In this document: positions 49,201 to 57,181 of the stretch, piece after piece | Layout: each line of letters begins with the position of its first letter | Position numbering within the stretch: the first letter of the stretch is position 1 | Origin: Cladorhizidae sp. MBARI D1340-BT2 | Taxonomy: Eukaryota > Porifera > Demospongiae > Poecilosclerida > Cladorhizidae | Length of the DNA stretch: 64,000 bases | Direction: 5' to 3' | Assembly: GCA_028752905.1 (NCBI GenBank) | Contig: JAQNBH010000007.1 | Span: forward strand, 20,108,816 to 20,172,815 | Program-made: the position numbers and the translations under genes | Notes under the pieces: generated by a model | Told to the model about the DNA's origin: nothing | Databases searched by the model: none | The model's input: the letters and a program-made list of their open reading frames with translations, nothing else

Positions 49201-52200
49201 ACATATATATGTGGTGTGTATAGCTAAAGATTACATAGATATGTGGTGTGTATGCTAAAGGTTACATAGATATGTGGTGTGTATGCTAAAGGTTACATAG
49301 ATATGTGGTGTGTATGCTAAAGGTTACATAGATAGTGGTGTTGTTTATAGCTAAAGATTACATAGATATGTGGTCTGTATGCTAAAGGGTACATAGATAT
49401 GTGCTAAAGGTTACATAGATATGTGGTGTTTATAGCTAAAGGTTACATAGATATCTTGAGTGTACAGCGTAGATATGTGGTGTGTATGCTAAAGGTTACA
49501 TAGATATGTGGTGTGTATGCTAAAGGTTACATAGATATGTGGTGTGTATGCTAAAGGTTACATAGATATGTGGTGTGTATGCTAAAGGTTACAGAGATAT
49601 GTGGTGTGTATGCTATTATATAGATATGTGGTATGTATGCTAAAGGTTACATAGATATGTGGTGTGTACAGCTTAAGGTTACATAGATATGTGGTGTGTA
49701 CAGCAAAAGGTTACATAGATATGCTAAAGGTTACATTGATATGTGGTGTGTATATAGATGAGCTAAAGCATGCTTAGTCTTTTCCTTGGATAGATCTCTA
49801 TCAGCAGAGATAGTGTATCTGGTCATAAAACCAGAGGGACAGTATTAATTAGTTTTTATACAGTGAAAGCGATAGGTAGCTTCCTACAATTGTAATAATT
49901 ATAAGTTAATTCGCGTACAGTGAAGGAGAAAACTGTAGGTAGCTTCCAACAGTTGTAGAACAAGCTTCATTTTCAACATTATTGAACTGTTTCTAAATAT
50001 CTTTTATTGTTATCATATGTTTTATGTTTATTTTTATTATGTTTATATATATTATATATATTATATATTCTTAGGGATTGGACCACGACTGGTGTTAGGG
50101 CTTGGAAAATGACTAGGATTAGGGATTGACAATTACTAGTGTCAGGGCTTGGGTAATGACTTGAGTTAGGGCTTGGACCATGACTGAAACATGACTAGTT
50201 TTAGGGCTTGGAAAATGACTAGGGCTTGGATAAGGACTAGCATTATGGCTTGGACAATGAATAGGGTTCCGGCTTGGTCAATGACCAGGATCAGGGCTTA
50301 GACAAGGTCTATGGTTAGGGCTTAGACATGGACCAGGGTTAATCACAGATACATCTGCAGTCTCTCCCTCTCTGTGTGTGTGTGTAATATAGATTATTAC
50401 ATAGATATGTGGTGTGTATAGCTAATGGTTACATAGATATATGCTAAAGGTTACATAGATATGTGGTGTGTTCAGCTAAAGGTTACATAGATATGTGGTG
50501 TGTATGCTAAAGGTTACATAGATATGTGGTGTATATCGATAAAGGTTACATAAATATGTGGTGTGTATGCTAAAGGTTACATAGATACCTATGGTGTGTA
50601 TGGTGAAGGTTACATAGATATGTGGTGTGTATGCTAAAGGTTATATAGATATGTGGTGTGTATGCTAAAGGTTACATAGATATCTGGTATTTTTGCTAAA
50701 GGTACATTGATATGTGGTGTGTACAACTAAAGGTTACATAGATATGTGGTGTGTACAGCTAAAGTTTACATAGATATGTGGTGTGTATGCTATAGGTTAC
50801 ATAGATATGTGATATTTATGCTAAAGGTTACATAGATATGTGGTGTGTACAGATATGTGGTGTGTATGCTAATGGTTACATAGATATGTGGTGTGTATGC
50901 TAAAGGTTACATAGATATGTGGTGTGTACAGCTAAAGGATACAGATATGTGGTGTGTACGCTAAAGGTTACATAGATATCTGGTGTGTATGCTAAAGGTT
51001 ACATAGATATGTGGTGTGTATATAGACAAGCTAAAGCTTGCTTAGTCTTTTCCTTCTATAGATCTCTATCAGTAGAGATGATATATCTGCAAATAACATA
51101 TATAATAGTAGTAGGCAGAATATTCCACTAGATACATCCTTAGCTAAATGTTTTGCATAAAACCAGAGGAATTAGTTTTTATACAGTGAAAGCTATAGGT
51201 AGTTTCCTACAATTGTAGATCTTCTAATAATTATAAGTTAATTCGCGTACAATGCTTCCAACAGTTGTAAAACAAGAATAAAAGTTTTTAAATATATTTT
51301 ATTGTTATCATATGTTTTATGTTTTATTATTTATTGTTATATATTTTTTTGTGTGATTGGACCACGACTAGTGTTACAGCACAGAGTATATGGAATAGAC
51401 CTGGTTGAAGTAAACTGTCATTCAAAACGAAATTTTTCCACGCTTGGGTATTTCTTCCTGGATGTGTTAAACAGTCATATCCTGGCAACGGTAGCGCCTA
51501 GAGCTATGAATCTGGCGTCATTTTGAAGGTAATTGAATGCACTTTCAAATAGTTTTATAAACTAAAATTTGATGATCCACTCCAAGTGGGCTGTTTTCTC
51601 AGGTCCTGTCACATATGTATATATTTATATTCCAATATGTTCTTTTATTGCCACTTTATGTGTACCTGGTTTGGGAGTTATACAACCTTGTTTCAAATAA
51701 CACTTATGGCTGGAATCGCAGAACTTGGTTTGCTTCTGCTTGTCACCGAAATACAAGCAAAGATCTGTACAAAAGTAAGATTATAGATTGCTTTAGAGAA
51801 TGATTTAAGAAAAGTCCAACAACTTCATCATCTGGATAATTTTGTATAATAGCGCAATAAATTTAATTTTCAATTATCACACATTCAGAACACAAGTGGA
51901 CATAAGTTAAGTTTTGAAACAAAAATTTCCAAGATAAAACCTTATAGATAATAGAGTCATTCATTTTACTGCAGTTTTATTGATTACTTATCCCTGTGTT
52001 TAGTATATATACCTTTCTTTGCTGGGAACTTTCCTAATACTGATGAACGAAAAGTCGTCTTCACAATAGTATCACCAAGGTGAACAGTGTTTTCAGACTC
52101 CACTTCCACAGAATTTAGTACTCCTTTACCACAGCATAAAATCATGGTCGAGAGGTAACAGAAACCAGCAGAACTTGAAGCTAAAAAAAGAGAGAGAAAG

Positions 52201-53331
52201 AAGGTAGGGAGGAAGGAAGGAAGGAAGGAAGGAAGGAAGGAAGGAAGGAAGGAAGGAAGGAAGGAAGGAAGGAAGGAAGGAAGGAAGGAAGGAAGGAAGG
52301 AAGGAGGAAGTGAGTGAGTGAGTGAGTGAGTGAGTGAGTGAGTGAGGGAGGGAGGGAGGGAGGGAGGGAGGGAGGGAGGGAGGGAGGGAGGGAGGGAGGG
52401 AGGGAGGGAGGGAGGGAGGGAGGGAGGGAGGGAGGGAGGGAGGGAGGGAGGGAGGGAGGGAGGGAGGGAGGGAGGGAGGGAGGGAGGGAGGGAGGGAGGG
52501 AGGGAGGGAGGGAGGGAGGGAGGGAGGGAGGGAGGGAGGGAGGGAGGGAGGGAGGAAGGAAGGAAGGAAGGAAGGAAGGAAGGAAGGAAGGAAGGAAGGA
52601 AGGAAGGAAGGAAGGAAGGAAGGAAGGAAGGAAGGAAGGAAGGAAGGAAGGAAGGAAGGAAGGAAGGAAGGAAGGAAGGAAGGAAGGAAGGAAGGAAGGA
52701 AGGAAGGAAGGAAGGAAGGAAGGAAGGAGAGAAAGAAAGAAAAAATTACATTGTTTTTGGACCTGTAGTTTTTTGGTTGTAATTGCTGCTAACGCTGCCA
52801 GCTGCAATTTAAGCAGTTGTCACATACTGATTGGTACAACTGCCCACATGCATACAAAAAGGAAAAGGAAAGTGAGGTTATAAAATATAATTCATCTGGT
52901 CCTTGTAAATTTGTTTTGGCAAATAAGAAAAGAAATTTCTTTCATTTTTTGGTAAACCTAAATTAAAAATGAATAAATAAATGATGTTAACACATTGTGC
53001 TCTTCTAATAATTCTAAGAGGTGTTTGAACTCTCACTGTTCCATACTTAAGTGTGCACTTTTCATCCTGGGTATGCATACATCTAGAAACATTTTGAAAG
53101 AAACTTACTGTCTTTACAAACTTGAACATAAGTCGAGTAATTGTTGGATAATGACAATCTGATGGCAGATTTGCACATCGTTTCAATTTCTGAGTTTTCG
53201 TGAGCAGCTCCCATCGAATAGGAGACAATGGAGGGAGCTGAAGCCTTGCTTCGTTCCGTGCTGTCATGCAATGGCAATCCCATGCCACTTGCCACCAGGA
53301 GTGAGAGCAGGATCAAAGAATACTTGGACAT
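31211..53331 (-). CDS. Secreted EGF-like/VWA protein gene, 14 or 15 exons
   Basis: Exons (plus coordinates, transcribed right to left): 53331-53109, 52180-52013, 51764-51666, 44849-44712, 44380-44252, 41157-41011, 40884-40750, 37499-37371, 36853-36725, 35630-35502, decayed 34648-34529, 33038-32394, 31908-31804, 31495-31422, with an alternative last exon 31275-31211. All junctions through exon 14 are phase 1 and the functional ones GT-AG; the frame is open throughout. The product would be about 700 residues: signal peptide, cysteine-rich exons, EGF-like repeats of the form C..CxxC..GfxpPxCCxC, a VWA domain and a short helical tail. I see no transmembrane segment. Such proteins usually act in adhesion or matrix; the actual role is unknown. 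Confidence 0.8.
31422..31495 (-). CDS. Exon 14: coiled-coil-like tail, reads to a stop
   Basis: Reads VKIAEKISILKSKIDRMKGK then IHEY and TGA. In copy A the same place has AAAG|GTGAAT, a donor; here it is AAAGGGAAAA, so the donor is lost and translation runs to a stop. The acceptor TTTGGTAG has a weak pyrimidine tract. Confidence 0.45.
31804..31908 (-). CDS. Exon 13: 35-residue segment after the VWA domain
   Basis: Reads CVFWRNIYVDEGHECVKQSS, then NNAVLDYSIICQVP. Borders CATACTCAG| and CCTA|GTAAGT, phase 1. Copy A at 23,480-23,584 is also open, with mostly conservative changes. Between exons 13 and 14 (about 31,540-31,720) lies another stretch with a possible acceptor, readable as SVMMISDNHKKDHVGLSLTL, that stops at a TGA; it may be a decayed exon. 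Confidence 0.65.
32394..33038 (-). CDS. Exon 12: von Willebrand factor A domain
   Basis: 215 codons, phase 1 both sides, acceptor CTCTTCCAG|CAG (a tandem NAGNAG site), donor CAAG|GTAAGT. It begins VECIDVQDVIFLLDYSDASD, the beta-1 strand and MIDAS position of a VWA domain, followed by helix LWRASYVLEFIIATLLDD, strand ISVALFAS, TYSYITLKRVNKILLE, strand TTIVTLISTTSGNDI and strand VRYFSVVIPN. The DxSxS motif is altered (DYSDA) and the usual third acidic residue after the central strand is Ser, so metal-dependent ligand binding may be lost. Whole-domain-in-one-exon with 1-1 phase suits exon shuffling. Confidence 0.85.
33105..34750. repeat. Intron-plus-exon duplication, unit 1 (matches 39,005-40,950)
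   Basis: AACAACAGCTAAAAGTGGAA, the CCCACCCC-rich stretch near 33,890-33,950, AACTATATGCTATCACATGT and exon 11 appear in the same order as in unit 2, ending with exon 7. A shorter related stretch at about 34,840-35,640 ends in exon 10. Confidence 0.8.
34529..34648 (-). pseudogene. Exon 11 copy with a destroyed donor
   Basis: The frame is still open (ICQAHAIIRNGCCQCTGGFA), but it is 9 nt shorter than its sisters, has lost a cysteine-bearing segment (CGSNGCSQC has become RNGCCQC) and reads AAAG|GA where the others have AAAG|GT. Being phase 1 on both sides it can be skipped without breaking the protein. Confidence 0.75.
35502..35630 (-). CDS. Exon 10: amplified EGF-like repeat
   Basis: Reads ICQAHAKGYCGSNGCSQCNN, then GFGPPDCCNCSEGKIIVSG and KCK. 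Donor AAAG|GTAAGC. Confidence 0.8.
36030..36530 (-). pseudogene. Gypsy integrase C-terminal relic, co-duplicated with EGF exons
   Basis: On the minus strand FMVGILEYPLKLSLARTF and HELTAILTAAWVLGKKLIH fit the region after the integrase core in Ty3/gypsy pol. It begins with the same NGLVEND-like word as 37,690, showing that a piece of one gypsy relic was copied with the exon units. Confidence 0.65.
36725..36853 (-). CDS. Exon 9: amplified EGF-like repeat
   Basis: Reads ICQANAKWQCGSNGCSQCNN, then GFGPPDCCNCPEGQIIVGG and TCK. It is nearly identical to exons 8 and 10. Donor AAAG|GTAAGC. Confidence 0.8.
37371..37499 (-). CDS. Exon 8: amplified EGF-like repeat
   Basis: Reads ICQSNTKGNCGSNGCSQCNN, then GFAPPDCCNCPEGQIIVGD and TCK. 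43 codons, phase 1, donor AAAG|GTATGC. Confidence 0.8.
37570..39000 (-). pseudogene. Ty3/gypsy pol relic (RT to integrase)
   Basis: Reading the minus strand from 39,000: VIKDMMKKGIVQ and RFCVDYGEFNAM (RT), EFVHMPFG, YLEDILVCSETSKDHLEHL (YLDD changed to YLED), KPKKCFFVQGEVVYLGHMIS, then integrase: VPAGLHIDL...CGIFSGHF, MGIDILQPPATDTGNKYVVV, LLSNQGANFVSDLVLED and NGLVEND. Many stops and frameshifts. This is a different and older family than the element at 23,847. Confidence 0.8.
40419..40474. repeat. CA/TG-rich dinucleotide block
   Basis: Interrupted CACACA and GTGTGC runs. It gives rise to a spurious minus-strand frame rich in Cys and Val. Confidence 0.8.
40750..40884 (-). CDS. Exon 7: EGF-like repeat, founder-like member of the amplified set
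   Basis: Reads ICKENAQNKFCDSTKGCSQC, then EDGFLPPNCCNCPEGQIIV and GICK. 45 codons. It is the most diverged of the four exons ending CPEGQIIV; intron sequence upstream and downstream also matches the other copies. Confidence 0.8.
41011..41157 (-). CDS. Exon 6: EGF-like repeat
   Basis: Reads LCKIKCQDDPLTDAECKECL, then PGFKKPTCCECIFEEGGEAF and QCD. 49 codons, acceptor TTTTTATAG, donor GATA|GTAAGT. Confidence 0.8.
41158..44251. other. Intron 5 of the EGF-like/VWA gene
   Basis: Apart from the 41-bp minisatellite at 42,890-43,275 I see no feature; short open frames have no motif. Confidence 0.5.
42890..43275. repeat. Minisatellite with a unit of about 41 bp
   Basis: Roughly nine units built from ACATTTACAGGACCC, TTTACCTATTATAATTAATG and TAGACA, with one shortened unit near 42,990-43,020. 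Confidence 0.9.
44252..44380 (-). CDS. Exon 5: EGF-like repeat
   Basis: Reads LCSSECKLQSSNGGCSVCHS, then NYQEPTCCECKQGSVEIHG and SCQ. 43 codons, phase 1, donor CAAA|GTATGT. Confidence 0.8.
44712..44849 (-). CDS. Exon 4: EGF-like repeat
   Basis: Acceptor TTTGTGCAG|TA, donor CAAAA|GTTAGT, phase 1. It reads VCRNNTVEDTTCTVMGCTCK, then TGYVGPDCCECDSANNFF and GSCK. The C-x-C-x2-GY-x2-P-x-CC-x-C signature is the repeat unit used in the later exons. It lies about 180 bp from the left end of the transposon. Confidence 0.8.
45027..45063 (+). repeat. Left terminal inverted repeat
   Basis: 37 bp containing GTGACAGGATCTGAGAAAAC and AGCCCACTTGGAG; pairs with 51,580-51,616. Confidence 0.85.
45442..47475 (+). 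pseudogene. Putative DDE transposase with DNC-G-NKN motif, decayed
   Basis: An acidic start (MGCAENWSDEVEDENDE, about 45,442) is followed by another acidic stretch, then LDMALLGQLMANSDFSEN, IHGNIKRLPKHAL, YHESAESS, YSTFCRVWQSLLPAV, VHYSFNYAQQVHYPSD, the core FLHCDNCTGENKNSS and LMWRCLTGRHSKVTLSFLVV, and the end VIVPTFDWNDFFAPYIK and KKFHHFDFDSSNPGVV. This layout matches a family common in cnidarian and sponge genomes (DUF7869-like core HxDNCxGQNKN), probably transposase-derived. At least five frameshifts or stops break it. Confidence 0.75.
47473..47880. repeat. 31-bp minisatellite, array 1
   Basis: Units start GCTAAAGGTTACATAGATAT and continue GTGGTGTGTAT, with variants of 20-33 bp. It starts at the end of the transposase relic. 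Confidence 0.95.
47881..48285. repeat. Spacer of higher-order repeat copy 1
   Basis: Contains GCTTGCTTAGTCTTTTCCTT and CTCTATCAGCAGAGAT, repeated at about 49,765 and 51,030. It links the 31-bp array to the TAGGG-type array. Confidence 0.85.
48286..48835. repeat. TAGGG-type minisatellite, array 1
   Basis: About 22 units of roughly 24 bp of the form GACTAGGGTTAGGGCTTGGA plus CAAT, with many point changes. The units contain telomere-like TTAGGG, but the period is 24, not 6. A minus-strand frame here (48,504-48,845) is only this repeat read through. Confidence 0.9.
48885..49757. repeat. 31-bp minisatellite, array 2
   Basis: About 28 units with the same consensus as array 1, more homogeneous, with a disturbed stretch near 49,460-49,480. 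Confidence 0.95.
50075..50345. repeat. TAGGG-type minisatellite, array 2
   Basis: Shorter second array (about 10-11 units), preceded by a spacer homologous to 47,881-48,285 and followed by the same ACATCTGCAGTC and TGTGTGTG words as array 1. Confidence 0.9.
50396..51020. repeat. 31-bp minisatellite, array 3
   Basis: About 20 units, again followed by the spacer GCTTGCTTAGTCTTTTCCTT and then only one TAGGG-type unit (51,356-51,378) before unique transposon end sequence. Confidence 0.95.
51580..51616 (-). repeat. Right terminal inverted repeat
   Basis: Complement of the left end with one mismatch (GGACCTG for GGATCTG). Confidence 0.85.
51666..51764 (-). CDS. Exon 3: 33 residues, cysteine-rich
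   Basis: Acceptor TTTGTACAG|ATC, donor CCAG|GTACAC, phase 1 both sides. It reads DLCLYFGDKQKQTKFCDSSH, then KCYLKQGC. KFCDSS resembles KFCDST in exon 7, so it may be a partial EGF-like unit. It lies 50 bp outside the right end of the intron-filling transposon. Confidence 0.65.
52013..52180 (-). CDS. Exon 2: 56 residues, cysteine-bearing
   Basis: Acceptor TTTTTTTAG| ends an exceptionally long pyrimidine tract. The reading TSSSAGFCYLSTMILCCGKG continues open to FRSSVLGKFPAKK, donor AAAG|GTATAT, phase 1 to phase 1. No family is recognised; the paired cysteines fit an extracellular fold. Confidence 0.7.
52206..52729. repeat. Compound tetranucleotide tract GGAA / GTGA / GGGA / GGAA
   Basis: Blocks: (GGAA)n about 52,206-52,305, (GTGA)n to 52,344, (GGGA)n to 52,552, (GGAA)n to 52,729. 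Nearly pure purine on the plus strand, so pure pyrimidine in the sense of the host gene, ending about 25 bp before the exon 2 acceptor. The long frames read across it are artefacts. Confidence 0.95.
53109..53331 (-). CDS. Exon 1: signal peptide and N-terminal segment
   Basis: ATG at 53,331-53,329 begins MSKYSLILLSLLVASGMGLP, a classic signal peptide with cleavage likely after the Ala/Ser/Gly stretch. The mature part includes TMCKSAIRLSLSNNYSTY and ends VCKD. The donor is GACA|GTAAGT, phase 1. No earlier in-frame ATG fits. Confidence 0.8.
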
Positions 53332-53403
53332 GGTTCCACTCTTTGCTGAGAACCAAGTTTGCAGCTACAGCTTGAGAACTGTTTATTGCACTCTTTTTAG
53401 CTC

Positions 53404-53411
53404 TTTTTATA
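53404..53411 (-). promoter_or_regulatory. TATA box of the EGF-like/VWA gene
   Basis: TATAAAAA on the minus strand lies about 75 bp upstream of the first ATG (53,331). A start of transcription near 53,375-53,380 would leave a short 5' leader. It is a good match, but unsupported by transcript data. Confidence 0.6.
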
Positions 53412-53907
53412 CACTTTCACATTGTACACCCACACAAATATGTACACTAATTAGGTGATTGGAGGAGGAATAACTCTTCATTGGCATTCAACTGGCTTCT
53501 ATACAGAGATGGGAACAAATTGGTTATCTGGCTTCCATGCACCCGAAATTTGACTTGGCATATTTATAGCTATACTATCTTTAGCCTAGACCCATGAGTG
53601 TGACTCTAATCGAACTGTGTGGGCTAAAGCAGTCCAATATCTTAATAATTTTAAAAATAAATACCAAATTTATAACTGTAATGAGAAACACACACACACC
53701 CTATATAATTATGATAGATATATTTATTTTCCTTTTTTAATATCACACATGGCCTTAGGGAACGCAAGATCATTTCCATATAAGGGTGGGCATTCCACTT
53801 ATCATGTAGTTTGATTATTTATCGTTTACTAATTTTTTGGCTTATTATGTTATTATTATATTAAAAGGCAAACAAATAAAAACAAAATATATTGCATTAT
53901 CAATTAT

Positions 53908-54065
53908 TTAAAATCACCTTCTCAATAATCCACTTCAATTTTTATTATGTTTCGACTAGATGCTCTAGTCTTCATCAGGAATAATCAATCCTGTAGAAGA
54001 CAGAGCATCTAGTCGAAACGTCGAGTGAATAAAAATGACATCTATTTGAGAAGGTGATTTTAATG
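53908..54065. repeat. Foldback element with nested inverted arms
   Basis: The outer arms AAAATCACCTTCTCAA and complement are perfect over 16 bp; the inner arms contain TTTCGACTAGATGCTCTAGT and complement, shared with the foldback at 28,970. The centre has CTTCATCAGGAATAAT. Confidence 0.85.
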
Positions 54066-54205
54066 TTATTATGTCAACTGAGAGTTCATTGAGAGCCATT
54101 ATTATAATAATCTTTTTAAGTTGTGCCAGAAATTGTTCCCAGAACAGAAGATTAATTTCCTCTCTGCACTACTACCACTCACAAACATTGGAGGAAGAAG
54201 CTGCA
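54066..54205. repeat. Repeat shared with 29,085-29,215
   Basis: AAGTTGTGCCAGAAATTGTT, TTAATTTCCTCTCTGCACT and GGAGGAAGAAGCTGCAG match in order. Confidence 0.75.
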
Positions 54206-54346
54206 GAATGTAAATGTTCTTCTAAGTATCTGCTGCCGTAGCCGAACTCATTCACATAGTCGTAGTCTGAGGTCTAAACACTCATGAGGTATGATGGCTA
54301 GAATGGTGCAAGTTAAATGTGAATAATGGAAAGTGATTGGAGATCA

Positions 54347-55150
<804 letters not shown>

Positions 55151-56656
55151 TTATAATGTAATAATAAATAATAATGGTAATAAAATAAACTATAATAATG
55201 GTTATAAAATATAATTAAGAATAATTATGATGTTATGATGGTCATGGCTTTAAGTTCAAGTTCAGGCTCTAGAGGCTCCCCAGCAGCTAGGCAAGTTCAT
55301 TCCACAGTCTCGATTTAACCACTCGCATATTTGGTGTTGGTTTGATTTGCAATGCCTCCTTCATGCAGTTCCTTCCGTCTTCTGGCTGGTCAAAGATGGT
55401 GGCTTCCTCCCACAAAATAGGATGTCCATTATCCCCCCATGTGTATTCAGCAATTGCAGACTTCTCTTTAGCTGAGGTCTGAACAAGGATAACACTTCCA
55501 CTATGGGTAACTCAATTCCATATATATTGGCCAGAAACTAATAAATCCACCTAGTGGTAGGAACCTCAATGCTCCATAAATATAAAGCTACAATGACAAC
55601 AAATGTAGTTAGTCCTAGTTACTTTAGTCAGAGATTCGATTGATAATAAAGTCCAACAGCAGTCACTTGCAACAGATATTACTAGACACACTTGTGGAGG
55701 AATTTATAAATTTTCGAATGTACAAAGATTAGTGGGAAAGTCAAATGCAGTCAGAGACCGGTGAGATATCAAATCTATTTGAAATTTACACATTAAGTAA
55801 TAAAGCCTCATTGTCATGCATTTTGGAAGAAGACTTTTGTTAGTTCTGCTAGCTCTTGTCATTTCCAAGTGGCTCCACATAATCATAACCTAGTTTCAAA
55901 ACTCATATATATCTCATAATTATTTTCTCACTTTGTTTTCTCTATCTACATTTAACTTTTCCCTCTTATAATTATTAATAGCAAGTATTTTATACAGTAG
56001 GCAACCTACGATCATCCATTCATGTCAAAATTACACTCATCATATAATTATAGTTAGTTTAACTGACCATACCATTAAAAAAACACCAAAAGTGGTATAC
56101 ATATACATACTAGAGAATAGGGAGGGGAAGTTTGGTATGTCCTATATAGACCGCTTCCTAGGGGTATGACCAGAATCACTGGTTTGCTTCCCTTGTCGGT
56201 CTCCGCGGCCATTGAAACTCACTATTACGTGAAGCGTCTTCTTCGCAAATCGGGAGTACTCAAGTTAGTATAAGTCCAGAATGGAGCATCCAAATCTTCT
56301 CCAAATAGGATGGCAGCATTTTGCATGTACTGTCATCATCATATTTGGGGGGGGGGGGGGGGGAATAAAAAATAAACAAATTCTTTTGGGTAGTGGATCC
56401 CCTTAAATTAGTAAGCTCACTGAAAGACTATCAATTCTATTGTTCATATTCTCCATTGATTATATATACTACCATATACTCCCCATCAACATCTTCTTCA
56501 ACGGATTTCTGTGGCGGTGCAGCGTGGGAATGTAGCCTCAGTAATGGGATCGCCATCAGGGTTGGGGACGAGCCATTTACCTCGTCATCACTTGAACATT
56601 TGAACTTGAGGGGAGGGGGGTATAAACTATATGAAATAAGTACATTTTTTATATAT
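55151..56656. other. No gene seen; one 17-G run
   Basis: A run of 17 G lies at 56,347-56,363. Open frames at 55,704-55,886 and 56,393-56,704 show no motif, start context or splice support. Confidence 0.5.
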
Positions 56657-56942
56657 TGTGGAGAGAAAGTTTTTTATCTTTGCTCAAACTCCATTTATAG
56701 CTAGATAAGTATGATGGAATGACTAGAATATTGAGTAAGAGCACTTCATTGATTCGTTATCCTTGGGATATATTAGCACTAGACTCTTGCTAATCAGCGA
56801 CACGGCAAAGGGTGCTGTGTTTGTTGTTTGGTCTGAAGAGAGGTTCTAGCCAGGGAGGTTAGAAGAGGTTCAGGCGTCAGACCGGGAACTTGGATCTGGC
56901 AAGAGCAAAGCGTGTCTTGGCCAGAAAGAAGTTTCGGTTACA
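56657..56942 (+). repeat. Proposed 5' LTR of the plus-strand Gmr1-like element
   Basis: The right edge is fixed by TTCGGTTACA followed by the primer-binding site. The left edge (TGTGGAGAGAAAG) is a guess based on a TG start and the repeated word at 20-42. Confidence 0.45.
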
Positions 56943-56960
56943 TTGGTGGCAGCGGTGGGA
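56943..56960 (+). promoter_or_regulatory. Primer-binding site
   Basis: TTGGTGGCAGCGGTGGGA immediately after the LTR end; TGG pairs with a tRNA CCA end. The tRNA is not assigned. Confidence 0.7.
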
Positions 56961-57181
56961 TTCTCAAAGAGGAGTATCCCAAATTTCGGTTAAGTCAGGA
57001 TCTAGTTGCAGGTCCTTAGCCGAGTAGCTATCTCAGTATATGGAGAACGGTTGGAGCATTGTGCTTACGGGACCTGAAAACCCACTCTGACCAGTTAGGC
57101 TTGTCGTTGTTTTGTTTGCATATTTAAGTTTTATTTATTATTAGTTGGCATTTTGCTGTCAACGACTCTTGTCTGTTGGAG

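Larger units (their letters stand above)
45027..51616 (+). mobile_element. 6.6-kb terminal-inverted-repeat element filling an intron
   Basis: The left end ATATGTGACAGGATCTGAGA...CTTGGAG (45,027-45,063) is repeated inverted at 51,580-51,616 with one mismatch in 37 bp. Between them lie a plus-strand relic of a putative DDE-type transposase with a DNC(x)G(x)NKN motif and three higher-order copies of a compound minisatellite. The ends could be flanked by ATAT, but that is palindromic and not proof of a target duplication. The element accounts for nearly all of intron 3 of the host gene: without it the intron would be about 225 bp. I cannot assign a superfamily name from sequence alone. Confidence 0.75.

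Noticed and set aside
47473..51020. Possible CRISPR array (regular repeats of about 31 bp)
   Set aside because: The units are directly tandem with no unique spacers and the genome is eukaryotic; it is a minisatellite.
52181..52883. Long open frames on both strands (Gly-Arg-Glu-Gly and Pro-Ser-Phe-Leu repeats)
   Set aside because: They are a tetranucleotide microsatellite read through; every frame lacks stops because of the repeat. The region is an intron of the host gene.
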